From Rhodovarius lipocyclicus (lineage in GTDB: Bacteria; Pseudomonadota; Alphaproteobacteria; Acetobacterales; Acetobacteraceae): 64,000 nt of DNA. The stretch lies in assembly GCF_009900765.1 (NCBI RefSeq), contig NZ_JAAABL010000001.1:492566-556565 (forward strand). The letters run 5' to 3'. Shown in pieces: positions 26,747 through 36,274 of this stretch. Made by a program: the position numbers and the translations under genes. Every line of letters starts with the position of its first letter. The stretch's first letter is position 1. The notes beneath the pieces are model-generated. The model had not been told where the DNA came from and did not search any database. It saw only the letters and a list, made by a program, of their open reading frames with translations.

Positions 26747-27391
26747 TCAGACCGCGTCGTTCAATTTCACCGCGAAACCGCGCTGCGTGGCCGGGCGCGC
26801 CATCATCCGCTCATACCAGGCGGCGACATTGGGCAGGCTGCCGAAGGGCACCAGGTGCCGTTCATGCCGCCAGGCCCAGCCGAGAATCGCGAAATCGGCG
26901 ATGCTCGGCGTGCCTTCCGTCGCCACGAAGTCCCGCCCCGCCAGCCGGCGGTCCAGCACGCCGTACAGGCGCTTGGTCTCATCGCCATACCGCTTCACGC
27001 CGTAATCGCGCGCCGGCCCCTCGGGCTGCATCAGGAAGTGGTGCACCTGGCCGGGCATCGGGCCGAACCCGCCCATCTGCCACATCAGCCATTCCAGCAC
27101 CGGCACCTTGGCGCGCAGGTCCTTCGGCAGGAACTTGCCGGTCTTCTCCGCCAGGTACAGCAGAATCGCCCCGCTCTCGAACACGGTGATGGGCTTGCCG
27201 TCCGGCCCCTCCGGGTCACGGATGGCGGGGATGCGGTTGTTGGGGGCGAAGGCCAGGAACTCCGGGTTGAACTGCTCGCCCTTGCCGATATTCACCGTGT
27301 GCACGGAATAGGGCAGGCCCATCTCCTCCAGCGCCACGGAAATCTTGCGCCCGTTGGGCGTATCCCAGGTCCACAGCTCGATCACGCGCAT
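26747..27391 (-). CDS. Glutathione S-transferase family protein (YfcG/YghU-like)
   Basis: 214-residue GST with an N-terminal thioredoxin-fold domain (about 1-85), including the [12 protein letters not shown] cis-proline region and the [19 protein letters not shown] glutathione-binding segment. The helical C-terminal domain includes the [15 protein letters not shown] capping motif. The N-terminal [21 protein letters not shown] matches Nu-class, disulfide-reductase-type GSTs. It is monocistronic and divergent from the rpmI operon. Confidence 0.88.
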   Translation of the reverse strand: MRVIELWTWDTPNGRKISVALEEMGLPYSVHTVNIGKGEQFNPEFLAFAPNNRIPAIRDPEGPDGKPITVFESGAILLYLAEKTGKFLPKDLRAKVPVLEWLMWQMGGFGPMPGQVHHFLMQPEGPARDYGVKRYGDETKRLYGVLDRRLAGRDFVATEGTPSIADFAILGWAWRHERHLVPFGSLPNVAAWYERMMARPATQRGFAVKLNDAV

Positions 27392-27477
27392 CCTCCTTCG
27401 CTCGGGTTGGGCAAGCGTCGCATTGGCCCTATGCCCTGTCCATGCGGTGCGCGCGGGCCAGCCGTCATGACAAGCCC

Positions 27478-27506
27478 TTTACGGCCCCCGCCCCACCCGC
27501 TATACG
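27478..27506 (+). promoter_or_regulatory. Possible rpmI-rplT promoter
   Basis: TTTACG (27478-27483), 17 bases, then TATACG (27501-27506), about 117 bases before rpmI. The leader between could hold a regulatory structure, but none was convincing by eye. Confidence 0.35.
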
Positions 27507-27622
27507 CCCGCCACCGCGCCGAGGCCCTGGACAGCCCGGCCGGTGATGCTCGCCCCCCCGCATGGTGCGGTTTGGCCCTTGATAAGGCCGGCAGGGGGCG
27601 GTTCCGCCGCAAGGAGGGCCCA

Positions 27623-27829
27623 ATGTCCAAGATGAAGACGAAGTCGAGCGTGAAGAAGCGCTTCACGATCACCGGTACGGGCAAGGTGCTCGCCGGCCCC
27701 GGCAAGAAGCGGCACATGCTGCGCAACCGCTCCCAGAAGGCCAAGCGCCAGAACCGCGGCAGCCAGACTCTGACCGAGATGGACGCCAAGACGGTGAAGC
27801 AGTGGCTGCCCTATGGGCTGAGCCGGTAA
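27623..27829 (+). CDS. rpmI: 50S ribosomal protein L35 (bL35)
   Basis: 68-residue, very basic ribosomal protein beginning [14 protein letters not shown] and carrying the conserved [22 protein letters not shown] stretch (bL35 hallmark, residues about 30-51). The start follows a perfect AAGGAGG site. It is cotranscribed with rplT 17 bases downstream. infC, which normally precedes it, is about 4.2 kb upstream on the same strand. Confidence 0.97.
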   Translation: MSKMKTKSSVKKRFTITGTGKVLAGPGKKRHMLRNRSQKAKRQNRGSQTLTEMDAKTVKQWLPYGLSR

Positions 27830-27846
27830 TCGGGAGGATCTGAACC

Positions 27847-28203
27847 ATGGCACGTGTTAAGCGCGGCGTTACCGCCCACGCCCGTCACAAGAAGGTCCTG
27901 AAGCTCGCCAAGGGCTATGTGGGCCGTTCCTCCACGAACTACCGCCCCGCGCTGGAGCGGGTCGAGAAGGCGCTCCAGTACGCCTATCGCGACCGCCGCG
28001 TGAAGAAGCGGGAATTCCGTGGCCTGTGGATCCAGCGCATCAACGCCGCCGTGCGTGAGCATGGGCTGACCTACAGCCAGTTCATCTCGGCCATCAAGCT
28101 GGCCGGCGTGGAGATGGACCGCAAGGTCATGGCCGCGCTCGCTTATGATGAGCCGGCGGTGTTTGCGGCCTTGGTGGAAACAGCCAAGGCGGCCCGCGCC
28201 TAA
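27847..28203 (+). CDS. rplT: 50S ribosomal protein L20 (bL20)
   Basis: 118-residue L20, needed early in 50S assembly. The [20 protein letters not shown]-terminus binds 23S rRNA, and the globular part has [20 protein letters not shown]. In many bacteria L20 represses its own operon by binding the leader; no such site was resolved here. A Rho-independent terminator follows 31 bases after the stop. Confidence 0.97.
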   Translation: MARVKRGVTAHARHKKVLKLAKGYVGRSSTNYRPALERVEKALQYAYRDRRVKKREFRGLWIQRINAAVREHGLTYSQFISAIKLAGVEMDRKVMAALAYDEPAVFAALVETAKAARA

Positions 28204-28234
28204 GAAGTCGCACCCCTCCACAGGGGTATGCAGG

Positions 28235-28267
28235 GCCGCCCACCGGCAACGGGGGGCGGCTTTTTTT
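28235..28267 (+). terminator. Rho-independent terminator after rplT
   Basis: GCCGCCC (28235-28241) pairs with GGGCGGC (28254-28260), directly followed by seven T residues. This is the best intrinsic terminator in the window. It separates rpmI-rplT from pheST. Confidence 0.88.
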
Positions 28268-28299
28268 GTCTTAAGCCCTGACCTCTAAGGCCCTTGCCC

Positions 28300-29370
28300 A
28301 TGTCCGACGATCTCGACCAACTGGCCGCCAGCACGGAGGCGGAGATCGCCGCCGCGGCCGACCTGCGCGCGCTGGACGCCGTGCGCGTCGCGGCCCTGGG
28401 CAAGAGCGGCGCCGTCACCGCCCTGCTCAAGGGCCTCGGCGCCGTCCCGCCCGAGGAACGCAAGGCCCGGGGTGCGGCCGTGAACGCCGTGCGCGCCCGC
28501 GTCGAGGCCGCGCTGGACGCCCGCCGCGCGGTGCTGGAGGAAGCGGCGCTGAACGCCCGCCTGGCCTCCGAGCGCCAGGACATGTCCCTGCCCCCCCGCC
28601 CCATCGCCCAAGGCGCCATCCACCCGATCAACCGCACGATCGAGGAACTGACGGCGATCTTCGGCTCCATGGGCTTCTCGGTGGTCGAGGGCCCGGACAT
28701 CGAGGGCGACTGGTACAATTTCGCGGCGCTGAACATCCCCGACCACCACCCGGCGCGGCAGGACCAGGACACCTTCTATATGCCCGGCACCGGCCCCGAT
28801 GGCCGCCCGCTGGTGCTGCGCACGCAAACGAGCCCCCTGCAGATCCGCACCATGATCGGCCAGGAACCGCCCATCCGCATCATCGCCCCCGGCCGCACCT
28901 ATCGCGCCGACCATGACGCGACCCACAGCCCCATGTTCCACCAGGTGGAGGGGCTGGTGATCGACCGCGGCATCACCCTGGGCCACCTCAAGGGCTGCCT
29001 GACGGATTTCCTGCGCAGCTTCTTCAACATCGCCGACCTGCCGGTGCGCTTCCGCTCCAGCTACTTCCCCTTCACCGAGCCCTCGATGGAGGTGGATATC
29101 GGCTGGTCGCGCAAGACCGGCGAACTCGGCGGCGGCGGCGATTGGCTGGAGATCCTGGGCAGCGGCATGGTCCACCCCCGCGTGCTGGCCAATTGCGGCC
29201 TGGACCCGCGGGAGTGGCAGGGCTTCGCCTTCGGCATGGGCATCGAACGCATCACCATGCTGAAGCACGGCATCCCCGACCTGCGCCCCTTCTATGAGGG
29301 CGATGTGCGCTGGCTGCGCCATTACGGCAGCAGCCCGCTTTCCCCCGCCTCCCTGCATGAGGGCGTGTGA
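28300..29370 (+). CDS. pheS: Phenylalanine--tRNA ligase alpha subunit
   Basis: 356-residue catalytic subunit of the alpha2-beta2 synthetase. An N-terminal coiled coil (about 1-90) precedes the class II core: HPINRTIEELTAIFGSMGF, the motif 2 region with HTSPLQIRTM-like LRTQTSPLQIRTM, FHQVEGLVID, and motif 3 FAFGMGIERITMLKHGI. The start is ATG at 28300 (MSDDLDQL). It sits just after the rplT terminator, and two bases separate its stop from the pheT start. Confidence 0.97.
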   Translation: MSDDLDQLAASTEAEIAAAADLRALDAVRVAALGKSGAVTALLKGLGAVPPEERKARGAAVNAVRARVEAALDARRAVLEEAALNARLASERQDMSLPPRPIAQGAIHPINRTIEELTAIFGSMGFSVVEGPDIEGDWYNFAALNIPDHHPARQDQDTFYMPGTGPDGRPLVLRTQTSPLQIRTMIGQEPPIRIIAPGRTYRADHDATHSPMFHQVEGLVIDRGITLGHLKGCLTDFLRSFFNIADLPVRFRSSYFPFTEPSMEVDIGWSRKTGELGGGGDWLEILGSGMVHPRVLANCGLDPREWQGFAFGMGIERITMLKHGIPDLRPFYEGDVRWLRHYGSSPLSPASLHEGV

Positions 29371-29372
29371 CG

Positions 29373-31841
29373 ATGAAGTTCCCGATCTCCTGGCTGCGCG
29401 CGCATCTCGACTTCACCGCCGACCTGCCCACCATCACCGAGACGCTGACGCGCATCGGCATCGAGGTGGAGGGCGTGGAGGACCGCGCCGCCGCCCTGCG
29501 CCCCTTCGTCATCGCCCGCATCGTCGAGGCGGTGCAGCACCCCAACGCCGACCGCCTGCGCCAGCTGCGGGTGGATATCGGCGACGGCACCGAACGCTCC
29601 GTGGTCTGCGGCGCGCCCAATGCCCGCACCGGCCTCGTGGGCGTCGCCGCCCTGCCCGGCACCTTCGTCCCCGGCACCGGCATCACGCTGAAGGCCGGCG
29701 AGATCCGCGGCGTGAAGAGCGAGGCCATGATGGTCTCCTTCCGCGAAATGGCCCTGGGCGAGGACCATGACGGCATCGTGGAACTGCCGGCCGACGCGCC
29801 GATCGGCACGCCCTATGTCGATTACGCTAAGCTCGACGACCCGATCATCGAGATCAAGGTGACGCCGAACCGGGGCGATGCGCTCTCGGTCCATGGCATC
29901 GCGCGCGACCTGGCCGCCGCCGGCCTCGGCAAGCTGAAGCCCATCACCGTGCCCTCCATCACGCCCGCCTACCCCTCCCCGCTCAGCTGGCGGGTCGAGG
30001 ACCCGCGCGCCTGCGACTGGGTGCTGGGCCGCGCCGTGCGGGGGGTGAAGAATGGCCCCTCGCCGCAATGGATGCAGGATTGGCTGAACGCCATCGGCCA
30101 GCGCCCGATCAACGCGCTGGTGGATGTGACCAACCTGTTCACCTATGGCCTGGGCCGCCCGCTGCATGTGTTCGACGTGGCCAAGGTGAAGGGCAGCACG
30201 CTGTCCATGCGCATGGCGCGTGAGGGCGAGACGCTGGAAGCCCTGAACGGCAAGACCTACGCCCTGACGCCCGAGGACGGCATCATCGCCGACGAGAGCG
30301 GCCCCGAGGCGCTGGGCGGCATCATCGGCGGCGAGCCCACCGGCTGCGACGAGACCACCACCGAGTGCTTCATCGAATGCGCGGTGTTCGACCCGGTGCG
30401 CATCGCCCTCTCGGGCCGCCGGCACAATGTGTTCACCGATGCCCGCGCCCGCTTCGAGCGCGGGGTGGACCCCGCACTGCCCCGCACCGCGCTGGAACTG
30501 GCCACCGCGCTGATCCAGGAGATCTGCGGCGGCGAGGCGTCCGAGATCTCCGAAGCCGGCACCGAACCCGCCTGGCGCCGCAGCGCCACGCTGCGCTTCG
30601 AGCGGCTGGCGGGGCTCGGCGGCCTGGCCATCGGGCGGGAGGAAGCGGTGGCCCGGCTGAACCGGCTGGGCTTCACCACCCTCGCCGAGAACGCCACCAG
30701 CGTGACGGTCGCCGTGCCCTCCTGGCGCAACGACATCGCGGCCCCCATCGTGCTGGACCAGGCCAAGGACATCCCGGCCGAGCGCGCCCGGAAGGCCCGC
30801 GAGGGCTGCGAGGCCGTGGAGGCCGAGGCCGATCTGGTCGAGGAAGTGCTGCGCCTGGGCGGGCTGGACACCATCCCCCCCGTCTCCCTGCCCGTGGTGG
30901 CCGCCGTGCCGCCGCCGGCGCTGGGCTCGAAGCAGGTGCGTGAGAAGCTGGCCCGCCGGCTGCTGGCCGCGCGTGGCTGCCTGGACAACGTGACCTACGG
31001 CTTCATCGACGGCCCGACGGCGAAGCTGTTCGGCGGTGGCGACCCGGCGCTGACGCTGGAAAACCCCATCGCCTCCGACCTGGACCAGATGCGCCCCAGC
31101 CCGGTGGCCAGCCTGCTGGCGGCGGCCGCCCGCAACGCCGCGCGCGGCTTCGCGGATGTGGCGCTCAGCGAGGTCGGCGGCGGCTATACCGGCCCGGGGC
31201 CGGAGGGCCAGAAGCTGGTCGCGGTGGCCATCCGCACCGGCTCGACCGCGCTGAACTGGGCCGTCCCCGCCCGGCCGGTGGACGCGCTGGACGCCAAGGG
31301 CGATGCCCAGGCGGTGCTGGAGGCGCTGGGCGTGGCCATGGCGGGTGTCACCGTCAGCGCCGACGCGCCGTCCTACTACCACCCCGGCCGCTCTGGCGTG
31401 TTCCGCGCCGGCAAGACGGTGCTGGCCCAGTTCGGCGAGGTGCACCCGGCGCTGCGCGCCAAGCTCGGCCTGGCCGGTGCCGCCGTGGCCGCGGAAGTGT
31501 TCCTGGATGCGGTGCCGGAGCCCAAGAAGCGCAAGAAGTCGGTGCCCGACCTGCCGGCCTTCCAGCCGCTGCGGCGCGACTTCGCCTTCCTGCTGGACGC
31601 CTCGGTGCCCGCCGAGACGCTGCTGCGGGCCGCCCGCGGCGCGGACAAGGCGCTGATCACCGATGTGGTGGTCTTCGACCGCTACGCCGGGGAGAAGCTG
31701 CCAGAGGGCAAGGTCAGCCTGGCCATCCAGGCCACCTTCCAGCCGCGTGAGCGCACCCTGACCGATGCCGAGATCGAGGCCGCCAGCCAGAAACTGGTCG
31801 CGGCCGTGACCAAGGCGACGGGCGCCACCCTGCGGGGATAA
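29373..31841 (+). CDS. pheT: Phenylalanine--tRNA ligase beta subunit
   Basis: 822-residue subunit. In order: an N-terminal MKFPISWLRAHLDF segment, the EMAP/tRNA-binding domain (about 40-150, HPNADRLRQLRVDIGDG), B3/B4 editing domain, B5 domain (about 400-470), catalytic-like core, and a C-terminal ferredoxin-fold anticodon-binding domain (FQPLRRDFAFLLDASVPAETL). Its length is normal. Start 29373 (ATG) is preferred over GTG at 29367, which overlaps the pheS stop. It forms an operon with pheS. Confidence 0.96.
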   Translation: MKFPISWLRAHLDFTADLPTITETLTRIGIEVEGVEDRAAALRPFVIARIVEAVQHPNADRLRQLRVDIGDGTERSVVCGAPNARTGLVGVAALPGTFVPGTGITLKAGEIRGVKSEAMMVSFREMALGEDHDGIVELPADAPIGTPYVDYAKLDDPIIEIKVTPNRGDALSVHGIARDLAAAGLGKLKPITVPSITPAYPSPLSWRVEDPRACDWVLGRAVRGVKNGPSPQWMQDWLNAIGQRPINALVDVTNLFTYGLGRPLHVFDVAKVKGSTLSMRMAREGETLEALNGKTYALTPEDGIIADESGPEALGGIIGGEPTGCDETTTECFIECAVFDPVRIALSGRRHNVFTDARARFERGVDPALPRTALELATALIQEICGGEASEISEAGTEPAWRRSATLRFERLAGLGGLAIGREEAVARLNRLGFTTLAENATSVTVAVPSWRNDIAAPIVLDQAKDIPAERARKAREGCEAVEAEADLVEEVLRLGGLDTIPPVSLPVVAAVPPPALGSKQVREKLARRLLAARGCLDNVTYGFIDGPTAKLFGGGDPALTLENPIASDLDQMRPSPVASLLAAAARNAARGFADVALSEVGGGYTGPGPEGQKLVAVAIRTGSTALNWAVPARPVDALDAKGDAQAVLEALGVAMAGVTVSADAPSYYHPGRSGVFRAGKTVLAQFGEVHPALRAKLGLAGAAVAAEVFLDAVPEPKKRKKSVPDLPAFQPLRRDFAFLLDASVPAETLLRAARGADKALITDVVVFDRYAGEKLPEGKVSLAIQATFQPRERTLTDAEIEAASQKLVAAVTKATGATLRG

Positions 31842-31990
31842 GCCGGCCCGCAGGCTTGCATGCATTGTCAATTTCCTGCACTTCGGCAGGAACGGCAGCG
31901 CCTCCGGGCGGTGGCGACAAGACGTCAAGGGAGGGGGGTGGTCCTGGCAACAGGGCTGCCCCCTTCTGCGTGCAAGAGAGTGGAATTGGA

Positions 31991-33508
31991 ATGACCCAGA
32001 ACCCGCGCATCCTCGCCCCAGGGCTGCAGGACAAAGTCATGACGGCCGCGCAGGCCGCCGAACTCATCGCCCCCGGCATGACCATCGGCATGAGCGGCTT
32101 CACCGGCGCGGGCTATCCCAAATCCGTCCCCTCGGCGCTGGCCGCCCGCATCGAGGCCGAGCACGCCCAGGGCCGCCCCTTCAAGGTCAGCATCTGGACT
32201 GGCGCCTCCACCTCGCCCGAGCTGGACGGCGCGATGGCCAAGGTGGACGGCATCGAGATGCGCCTGCCCTACCAGTCCGACCCCACCTGCCGCGAATACA
32301 TCAACGCCGGCCGGCTGGAATACATGGACATCCACCTCTCCCACGTCGCCCAGCACGCCTGGTTCGGCTTCCTGGGCAAGCTGGACGTGGCGCTGGTCGA
32401 GGTCACGGCCATCAACCCCGATGGCAGCCTCGTGCCCTCCTCCTCGGTCGGCAACAACAAGACCTGGCTCGACCTCGCGGACAAGGTGATCATCGAGGTC
32501 AACTCCGGCATGGATGCCCGGCTGGCCGGGATGCATGACGTCTATTACGGCACCGCCCTGCCGCCGCACCGCAAGCCGGTGCCGATCCTGAAGACCGACG
32601 ACCGCATCGGCGAGCCCTTCCTGCGCTGCGACCCGTCCAAGATCATCGCCATCGTCGAGACCAACGAGCCCGATCGCGGCATCAGCTTCTCGGCGCCCGA
32701 CGCCACCTCCCAGGCCATCGCGGGGCACATCCTGGAATTCCTGGGCCATGAGGTGAAGCAGGGTCGCCTGCCGCCCTCCCTGCTGCCGATCCAGTCCGGG
32801 GTGGGCAATGTCTCCAACGCCGTGATGGCGGGGCTCGACGCCGGGCCCTTCGAGGGGCTGACCGCCTTCACCGAGGTGATCCAGGACGGCATGCTGCAGC
32901 TGCTGCGCTCGGGCAAGATGGTGCATGCCTCGGCCACCGCGCTCTCGCTCAGCCGCGAGGGGCAGGAGATCCTGCTGAACGACCTGGATTATTTCCGCGA
33001 GCGCATCCTGCTGCGCACGCAGGAGATCTCGAACCACCCCGAGGTGGTGCGGCGCCTGGGCATCATCGCCATCAACGGCATGATCGAGGCCGACATCTAC
33101 GGCAACGTGAACTCCACCCATATCCGCGGTTCCAGCATCATGAACGGGATCGGCGGCTCGGGCGATTTCGCGCGCAACGGGTATCTGTCCTTCTTCGTCA
33201 CGCCCTCCATCACCAAGGACGGCACCTCGCGCATCGTGCCGATGGCCACCCATGTGCACCACACGGAGCACGACGTGCAGGTGCTGGTGACCGAGCGCGG
33301 CCTTTCGGATCTGCGCGGCCTGTCGCCCAAGCAGCGCTCGGCCGTCATCATCGACAACTGCGCGCATCCCGACATCCAGCCGGCCCTGCGGGCCTATGTG
33401 GAGATGGCGATGAGGAATCCGCACGGGCGGCACACGCCCCATGTGCTGGACAAGGCCTTCACCTTCCTGGACGAATGGAAAGCCGCCCACGCCGCCAAAG
33501 CGGCTTGA
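31991..33508 (+). CDS. Succinyl-CoA:acetate CoA-transferase / acetyl-CoA hydrolase family
   Basis: 505-residue class I CoA-transferase, the same length as AarC of Acetobacter aceti. The probable catalytic glutamate is Glu295 in TAFTEVIQDG, next to the glycine-rich SGVGNVSNAVMAG loop. The C-terminal STHIRGSSIMNGIGGSGDFARNG and VTERGLSDLRGLSPKQRS stretches are typical of the acetyl-CoA hydrolase/transferase family. In acetic acid bacteria this enzyme replaces succinyl-CoA synthetase in an acetate-detoxifying TCA cycle; here that role is an inference. cat1 or scpC are other names in use. Confidence 0.9.
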   Translation: MTQNPRILAPGLQDKVMTAAQAAELIAPGMTIGMSGFTGAGYPKSVPSALAARIEAEHAQGRPFKVSIWTGASTSPELDGAMAKVDGIEMRLPYQSDPTCREYINAGRLEYMDIHLSHVAQHAWFGFLGKLDVALVEVTAINPDGSLVPSSSVGNNKTWLDLADKVIIEVNSGMDARLAGMHDVYYGTALPPHRKPVPILKTDDRIGEPFLRCDPSKIIAIVETNEPDRGISFSAPDATSQAIAGHILEFLGHEVKQGRLPPSLLPIQSGVGNVSNAVMAGLDAGPFEGLTAFTEVIQDGMLQLLRSGKMVHASATALSLSREGQEILLNDLDYFRERILLRTQEISNHPEVVRRLGIIAINGMIEADIYGNVNSTHIRGSSIMNGIGGSGDFARNGYLSFFVTPSITKDGTSRIVPMATHVHHTEHDVQVLVTERGLSDLRGLSPKQRSAVIIDNCAHPDIQPALRAYVEMAMRNPHGRHTPHVLDKAFTFLDEWKAAHAAKAA

Positions 33509-33562
33509 GCGCGGCCGGGCCCCATTCTATGAGGCTCGGTCAGTGATTACGAGGAAACGTCC

Positions 33563-34669
33563 ATGAACCGCCGTCACCTGCTCGCCCAGGGTGCGACCGC
33601 TGGTGCGACCGCCAGCGCGGTCGCCTCGGTGCTCGCGGCCCCCGCCCTGGCCCAGACCGGCCAGCCCCAGCTGCGCTGGCGCCTGACCTCCAGCTATCCC
33701 AAGTCGCTCGACACGCTGTATGGCGGCGGCGAGGTGTTTTCGCGCATCGTGGCGGAGCTGACGGACGACCGCTTCCGCATCCAGGTCTTCTCCGCCGGTG
33801 AGCTGGTGCCGGGGCTGCAGGCGCTGGACGCGGTGCAGTCCGGTTCGGTGGAATGCACCCACACCGCCTCCTTCTTCTACACCGGCAAGAACGACGCCTT
33901 CGCGCTCGGCACCGGCATGCCCTTCGGCATGAACACCCGCCAGCACCACGCCTGGATGTATGAGGGCGGCGGGATCGACGCGATGAACGAGCTGTACAAC
34001 AAGTTCAACGTGCACGGCCTGCCGCTGGGCCAGACCGGCGCGCAGATGGGCGGCTGGTTCCGGCGGGAGCTGCGCGGGCTGGAGGATGTGAACGGCCTGA
34101 AGATGCGCATCGCGGGTCTCGCGGGCCAGGTGCTGCAGCGCCTGGGCGGCGTGCCGCAGCAGCTGCCGGGCGGGGACCTGTACCCGGCGCTGGAACGCGG
34201 CACCATCGACGCCGTGGAATGGGCCGGCCCCTATGACGACGAGCGCCTGGGCTTCAACCGGGTGGCGCCCTTCTACTACTACCCGGCCTGGTGGGAAGGC
34301 ACGGCCATGACCCACCTGTTCGTCAACAAGGACAAGTGGAACGAGCTGCCGAAGAGCTACCAGGCCGCGATCCGCACCGCGGCCAACGAGGCCACGCAAT
34401 GGATGGTCGCGCGGTACGACACGCGCAACCCCGCCGCGCTGCGCCGCCTGGTGGCGGCGGGCACCCAGCTGCGCCCCTTCCCGCGCACGGTGACGGAGGC
34501 CTGCTACCGCGAGGCGATGGCGCTGGAACAGGAGCTCTCGGCCCGGAACCCGGACTTCAAGAAGATCTACGACCAGTGGGCCCCCATGCGCGACGACATG
34601 CGCCAGTGGTTCCGCGTGGCGGAGCTCGGCTTCGACAATCTGGTGTCCTCGCTGGGCGCGCGGCGCTGA
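33563..34669 (+). CDS. TRAP transporter solute-binding protein (DctP family)
   Basis: 368-residue periplasmic receptor. The N-terminus MNRRHLLAQGATAGATASAV has twin arginines and a hydrophobic stretch ending ALAQ, a probable Tat signal. The mature part shows DctP features: VFSAGELVPGLQALDAVQSGSVECTHT, GLKMRIAGLAGQVLQRLGG, and DAVEWAGPYDDERLGF. The last is close to TakP-type receptors for alpha-keto acids. No dctQ or dctM genes are adjacent. It follows the CoA-transferase gene by 54 bases. Confidence 0.9.
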   Translation: MNRRHLLAQGATAGATASAVASVLAAPALAQTGQPQLRWRLTSSYPKSLDTLYGGGEVFSRIVAELTDDRFRIQVFSAGELVPGLQALDAVQSGSVECTHTASFFYTGKNDAFALGTGMPFGMNTRQHHAWMYEGGGIDAMNELYNKFNVHGLPLGQTGAQMGGWFRRELRGLEDVNGLKMRIAGLAGQVLQRLGGVPQQLPGGDLYPALERGTIDAVEWAGPYDDERLGFNRVAPFYYYPAWWEGTAMTHLFVNKDKWNELPKSYQAAIRTAANEATQWMVARYDTRNPAALRRLVAAGTQLRPFPRTVTEACYREAMALEQELSARNPDFKKIYDQWAPMRDDMRQWFRVAELGFDNLVSSLGARR

Positions 34670-34762
34670 GCGGGTTTCGCCGCATCGCCACGTAACTTTC
34701 CGGCGCCGCAACCGTTACAGGCGCGTGGGCTCCCCTGCCCGCGCCCTGACACGGAGACGACC

Positions 34763-36274
34763 TTGCAACGCCGTCACGCGCTCCCCCTTCTGGCGGGGGC
34801 CGCCATCTTCCTGAACATGCCGGGCATGGGCCGGATGTCGGCCCAGCCATCGCCGCCGGGCGATACCCCCTTCGGCGAGGACACCGTCCGCGCCCAGGCG
34901 CGCGAGATGGCACGCCGCCCCTTCCAGGCGCCCGACACCACCCTGCCCCGCCGCTTCGCCCAGGCCGACTACGATGCCTATCGCGGGCTGCGCTTCCGGC
35001 CCGAACGCGCCCTGTGGCGCGAGGCCCGGCCCGGCTTCCAGCTGCAGTTGTTCCACCGCGGCTTCCTGTACCGGGAGAAGGTGGAGCTGTTCGAGGCGAG
35101 CGGCGGCCGCGCGCGCCCCATCGCCTATGACCCCGCCAACTTCACCCTGCCCGAGGGCGAGGCGCCGGGCGCCGATTTCGGCCATGCCGGCTTCCGCCTG
35201 CACGCGCCGATCAACCGCCCGGATGTGATGGATGAGGTCTGCGCCTTCCTCGGCGCCTCCTATTTCCGGGCCGTGGGCAAGGATCTGCGTTATGGGCTCT
35301 CGGCGCGGGGGCTGGCGATCCGCACCGCCGACCAGCGTGGCGAGGAATTCCCGGTCTTCCGCAGCTTCTGGCTGGAACGCCCGGCACCGGGCGCCGATTC
35401 CCTCGTGGTGCATGCCCTGCTGGACAGCCCGAGCGCCACCGCCGCCTTCCGCTTCACCATACGCCCCGGCGTGGCCACGCTGATGGATGTGCAGGCCAGC
35501 CTGTACCCGCGCGCCGACATCGACGCGGTGGGCATCGCGCCGCTGACCAGCATGTACCAGTTCGCGCCCAATGACCGCGCCGGCATCGACGACTACCGCC
35601 CCGCCGTGCACGATTCCGACGGGCTGCTGATCGCCACCGCGCGCGGCGAGCAGCTGTGGCGCCCGCTGCACAACCCGCGCGAGTTGCAGGTCAGCAGCTT
35701 CGCCGAGGTGAACCCGCGCGGCTTCGGCCTGATGCAGCGCAGCCGCGCCTTCGCCGATTACGACGACCTGGAGGCCGCCTATGAGAAGCGCCCCAGCCTG
35801 TGGGTGGAGCCGATCGGGGATTGGGGCCAGGGCGCCGTGCAGCTGGTGGAAATCCCGACCGACAGCGAGGTGCACGACAATATCGTGGCCTTCTGGCGCC
35901 CGGCCGAGCCGCTGAAGGCCCGGCAGGAGTACAATCTGGTCTATCGCCTGCACTGGCTGCCGGAATGGCGGGGCGATACCGGCCTGGCGCGCTTCACCGC
36001 CACCCGCTCGGGCGCCGCGGGGCGCAGCGGCCGGCTGTTCGTGCTGGAAACCCAGGGCGGGCGCGCCGCCGGCACCGATCTGCCGCAGCTGGAGGTCAAC
36101 GCCAGCCAGGGCGAGATCCGCAACCCGGTGGTGCAACCCAACCCCGAGACCGGCGGCTGGCGCGTGCATTTCGAACTGGCCCCGGGCAGCGCGCGGATCT
36201 CGGAATTGCGGGCCCTGCTCAAGACGGGCGAGCAACCGCTCAGCGAAACCTGGCTGTACCGATGGACGGCGTGA
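34763..36274 (+). CDS. opgG: Osmoregulated periplasmic glucan biosynthesis protein OpgG/OpgD
   Basis: 503-residue periplasmic protein needed to build the branched beta-glucan backbone released by OpgH. The start is a TTG at 34763 behind GGAGACGACC. No better ATG gives the export signal MQRRHALPLLAGAAIFLNMP, whose twin arginines suggest Tat export as in OpgD. Family stretches are YRGLRFRPERALWRE, FQLQLFHRGFLYREKVEL, LGASYFRAVGKDLRYGLSAR and FGLMQRSRAFADYDDLEA. It overlaps opgH by 13 bases, giving a translationally coupled pair. Confidence 0.92.
   Translation: MQRRHALPLLAGAAIFLNMPGMGRMSAQPSPPGDTPFGEDTVRAQAREMARRPFQAPDTTLPRRFAQADYDAYRGLRFRPERALWREARPGFQLQLFHRGFLYREKVELFEASGGRARPIAYDPANFTLPEGEAPGADFGHAGFRLHAPINRPDVMDEVCAFLGASYFRAVGKDLRYGLSARGLAIRTADQRGEEFPVFRSFWLERPAPGADSLVVHALLDSPSATAAFRFTIRPGVATLMDVQASLYPRADIDAVGIAPLTSMYQFAPNDRAGIDDYRPAVHDSDGLLIATARGEQLWRPLHNPRELQVSSFAEVNPRGFGLMQRSRAFADYDDLEAAYEKRPSLWVEPIGDWGQGAVQLVEIPTDSEVHDNIVAFWRPAEPLKARQEYNLVYRLHWLPEWRGDTGLARFTATRSGAAGRSGRLFVLETQGGRAAGTDLPQLEVNASQGEIRNPVVQPNPETGGWRVHFELAPGSARISELRALLKTGEQPLSETWLYRWTA

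Noticed and set aside
29322..31928. Long minus-strand open frame opposite pheT
   Set aside because: Composition is the low-complexity His/Gln/Gly/Ala-rich pattern of antisense frames in high-GC genes. pheT on the plus strand is fully conserved.
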